This document shows, piece by piece, positions 4,933-6,104 of a stretch of 6,104 nucleotides of DNA. The position numbers and the translations under genes are program-made. The notes below the pieces were generated by a model. It did no database searches. It was not told the origin of the DNA and saw only the letters and a program-made list of their open reading frames with translations. Position 1 is the stretch's first letter. Each line of letters starts with the position of its first letter. Source of the stretch: Thermoplasmata archaeon (GTDB taxonomy: Archaea > Thermoplasmatota > Thermoplasmata > JAGHBH01); the NCBI GenBank assembly GCA_030673205.1, contig DAOVJP010000089.1, positions 1-6,104 of the forward strand, given 5' to 3'.

Positions 4933-5574
4933 CTATTTGGTGGGTTTCAGGTCCAGATATCTTTCGATTATCTTCTTCTGTCCTCTGCGAAGTATCTCTG
5001 ACAAGGTGGCGGTGGATATGCTGAACATCTCTGCGAGTTCCCGCACCCCTATCCTTTTCGGAAAATCATAATATCCCCGTTGGTAGGCCACACTGATTAT
5101 CTCCTCCTGTTTGGGGGTGAGCATCTTGTTCTCATCCACGGAGGATATTCTCTTCAGCTTCACCTCGCAGCCCTTCTCCTCCATGTTGAAGACCAGCTTC
5201 TTCAATGAGGCGCGTTCTGTGAAGATTATATTCCACTCAAGCCAGTCGCCCTGGGCCGTGCGGGCGGATATGAGAAAACAGTTTGCGTCCTCGAATGCCC
5301 TGTTACAGGAGCATTCCCGGACCGTAGCCACAGCTAGTGTTCTCTTTCCTTCAATGGATTCCGCCTCGAAATCGAGTATCATCGGCAGGGCCTTGGCGGT
5401 CTTGACGATCTCCTCCATGGTATCCTTCTTCCCCTTGATGGTTATTTCCACCAGATCCCTGGTCCCGTCCTCCGTGTGAACAGTGTCCAGAAGGTTAATA
5501 TCCATGTCATGCTCCTTCTTCAACTCCGTGAGCCATATGCAAATGTTCCTGACGGCAAGGGTGGCTTCCATCAT
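4933..5574 (-). CDS. Bat-type (bacterio-opsin activator) helix-turn-helix transcriptional regulator
   Basis: A DNA-binding regulator of the HTH_10 (Bat) family found widely in euryarchaea. In the 213 residues the C-terminal domain is clear: LTPKQEEIISVAYQRGYYDFP (152-172), then the helix-turn-helix IGVRELAEMFSISTATLSEILRRGQKKII (175-203). The N-terminal ~150 residues are a mixed alpha/beta region that I cannot assign to a named sensor domain. It carries Cys88 and Cys90 (ECSC) plus Cys99 and Cys136, which could bind metal or sense redox; this is inference. Target genes are unknown. Two ATG codons (5574 and 5571) are adjacent; the first is taken. GAGGTG lies 8 bases upstream, and a good TATA box (TTTATAA) lies about 33 bp upstream, so the gene probably has its own promoter although it follows pelota by only 43 bp. 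An inverted repeat in the leader could mean autoregulation. Confidence 0.9.
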   Translation of the reverse strand: MMEATLAVRNICIWLTELKKEHDMDINLLDTVHTEDGTRDLVEITIKGKKDTMEEIVKTAKALPMILDFEAESIEGKRTLAVATVRECSCNRAFEDANCFLISARTAQGDWLEWNIIFTERASLKKLVFNMEEKGCEVKLKRISSVDENKMLTPKQEEIISVAYQRGYYDFPKRIGVRELAEMFSISTATLSEILRRGQKKIIERYLDLKPTK

Positions 5575-5589
5575 ATTATTCGCACCTCA

Positions 5590-5605
5590 AAGAGCTTCGC
5601 CTCTT
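5590..5605. promoter_or_regulatory. Short inverted repeat between TATA box and regulator start
   Basis: AAGAG and CTCTT form 5-bp arms around a 6-base centre (CTTCGC), abutting the TATA box. An outer pair, CTCAA (5586-5590) and TTGAG (5613-5617), flanks it and the TATA box. Binding here would block transcription factor or polymerase access, fitting a repressor or autoregulatory site. The arms are short and chance occurrence is possible. Confidence 0.3.
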
Positions 5606-5610
5606 ATAAA
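5604..5610 (-). promoter_or_regulatory. TATA box of the Bat-type regulator gene
   Basis: The minus strand reads TTTATAA, a near-ideal archaeal TATA element, in the 43-bp gap after pelota. A start site about 25 bp downstream would fall near 5580, leaving a leader of only a few bases. In that case the GAGGTG at 5583-5588 would not be transcribed, so either the start site is further upstream or the Shine-Dalgarno match is fortuitous. Confidence 0.6.
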
Positions 5611-5617
5611 TCTTGAG

Positions 5618-6104
5618 TTAATCTATGCCATATCGTAGAAGCGCCCCTACGCCCCCAAGGGCATCCAGCTTCTTCCCTGCATCATGCAAGTGGCTTATCA
5701 CCACCACCTTCGCCCTCATCTCCTCCCCCTTCTTGAGCATATCCTCCACTCTTCTATCCCTCAGTCTCTCCTCGCATACCAATATCGTTGTCACCGCCCC
5801 GAGGCCGAGAGCCTTCTCCACGGCATCCAAACCATAGGCGTTTGGCTTGCTGGCCTGTATCGCGCTCAACAGCGTTTCCACAGCCTCGGTCTCCACGGTC
5901 ACACGCTGGTCCGCGAGTACCTTGGCCGCCCCTCCGGAGCGAAGGGCCTCGTTCACCCCTACCATGCCCACCTGGCCAGTGGCAAGTGTGTTCCACTGTC
6001 CCTTCGCCTTCTTCTCCTTGGAGAATGCGAGGAAATCGTCTTTGTAGAAGCCGGGCCCCACGACTAGAACGGGTAATTCCTTCTCTCCCATGGCCTGGGT
6101 TATG
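5618..6104 (-). CDS. pelA: Pelota (aPelota/Dom34) mRNA surveillance protein, C-terminal part (5' end outside window)
   Basis: Pelota is an eRF1-like factor that enters the A site of stalled ribosomes and, with the ABCE1 ATPase, splits them for rescue and no-go decay. About 161 C-terminal residues are visible; the frame stays open to the right edge, so the ATG at 6091 is an internal methionine. Visible family features are the middle-domain segment VVGPGFYKDDFLAF, the VGVNEALRSG and KVLADQRV segments, then the C-terminal eRF1-type domain 3 with YGLDAVEKALGLGAVTTILV, KVVVISHLHDAGKKLDALGG and the closing GALLRYGID. The N-terminal Lsm-like domain and first part of the middle domain lie beyond the window. 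The GGQ motif of true release factors is absent from the visible part, as expected for pelota. It is followed by the Bat-type regulator after 43 bp. Confidence 0.95.
   Translation of the reverse strand, partial: ITQAMGEKELPVLVVGPGFYKDDFLAFSKEKKAKGQWNTLATGQVGMVGVNEALRSGGAAKVLADQRVTVETEAVETLLSAIQASKPNAYGLDAVEKALGLGAVTTILVCEERLRDRRVEDMLKKGEEMRAKVVVISHLHDAGKKLDALGGVGALLRYGID

Noticed and set aside
4836..5024. 62-codon plus-strand frame in the purine-rich gap
   Set aside because: Its Gly/Arg/Lys/Glu composition simply follows the GA-rich tract, and it runs into the antisense of the regulator gene.
1..6104. A novel defence, mobile or secretion system
   Set aside because: Every gene of more than trivial size belongs to a recognisable housekeeping or regulatory family, and no nuclease, transposase, toxin or repeat array is visible.

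Overview
The window looks like a stretch of a euryarchaeal chromosome. The evidence is a pelota-type ribosome-rescue factor, a bacterio-opsin-activator (Bat) type helix-turn-helix regulator, an archaeal Trm1, an archaeal-type dihydroneopterin aldolase (MptD), a THEP1 NTPase, and an adjacent pair of archaetidylserine synthase and decarboxylase genes. Archaeal TATA-like boxes precede several genes. Thermoplasmata or a related lineage is my guess from this gene mix; the sequence alone does not prove it. I see no tRNA, rRNA, insertion sequence, CRISPR array or phage gene.

Layout. At the left edge (2-523, + strand) lies the C-terminal part of a PAPS-reductase-family protein ending in a two-cluster ferredoxin domain. 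It converges on a long run of genes that are all on the minus strand. In transcription order, right to left, these are: pelota (C-terminal part, cut by the right edge), a Bat-type regulator, a SufT/MIP18-like (DUF59) protein, archaetidylserine decarboxylase (asd), archaetidylserine synthase (pssA), MptD, THEP1 and trm1.

Transcription units. asd and pssA overlap by 8 bp. mptD follows 32 bp later behind a strong Shine-Dalgarno site, so asd-pssA-mptD is very probably one operon. THEP1 and trm1 (16-20 bp apart) follow closely and may be co-transcribed or have their own promoter, whose candidate TATA box overlaps the mptD stop codon. The regulator and the SufT-like gene each have an upstream gap with operator-like inverted repeats. 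The gap before asd holds a perfect 12-bp palindrome and a TATA-like box.

How the genes fit together. PssA and Asd catalyse consecutive steps of ether-lipid head-group synthesis (CDP-archaeol to archaetidylserine to archaetidylethanolamine). MptD makes a pterin precursor of methanopterin-type cofactors. Trm1 and pelota serve translation (tRNA modification and ribosome rescue), and the SufT-like protein serves Fe-S cluster assembly. This is mainly a housekeeping neighbourhood.

I found no convincing new defence or mobile system. The points worth a second look are a Ser/Pro/Thr-rich insertion in Trm1 encoded by a G-quadruplex-capable tract, loss of the usual cysteines in the Trm1 C-terminal half, recurrent strand-asymmetric polypurine tracts in variable segments, operator-like palindromes, and a Cys-bearing sensor region in the Bat-type regulator. 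All gaps between genes are shorter than 300 bases.
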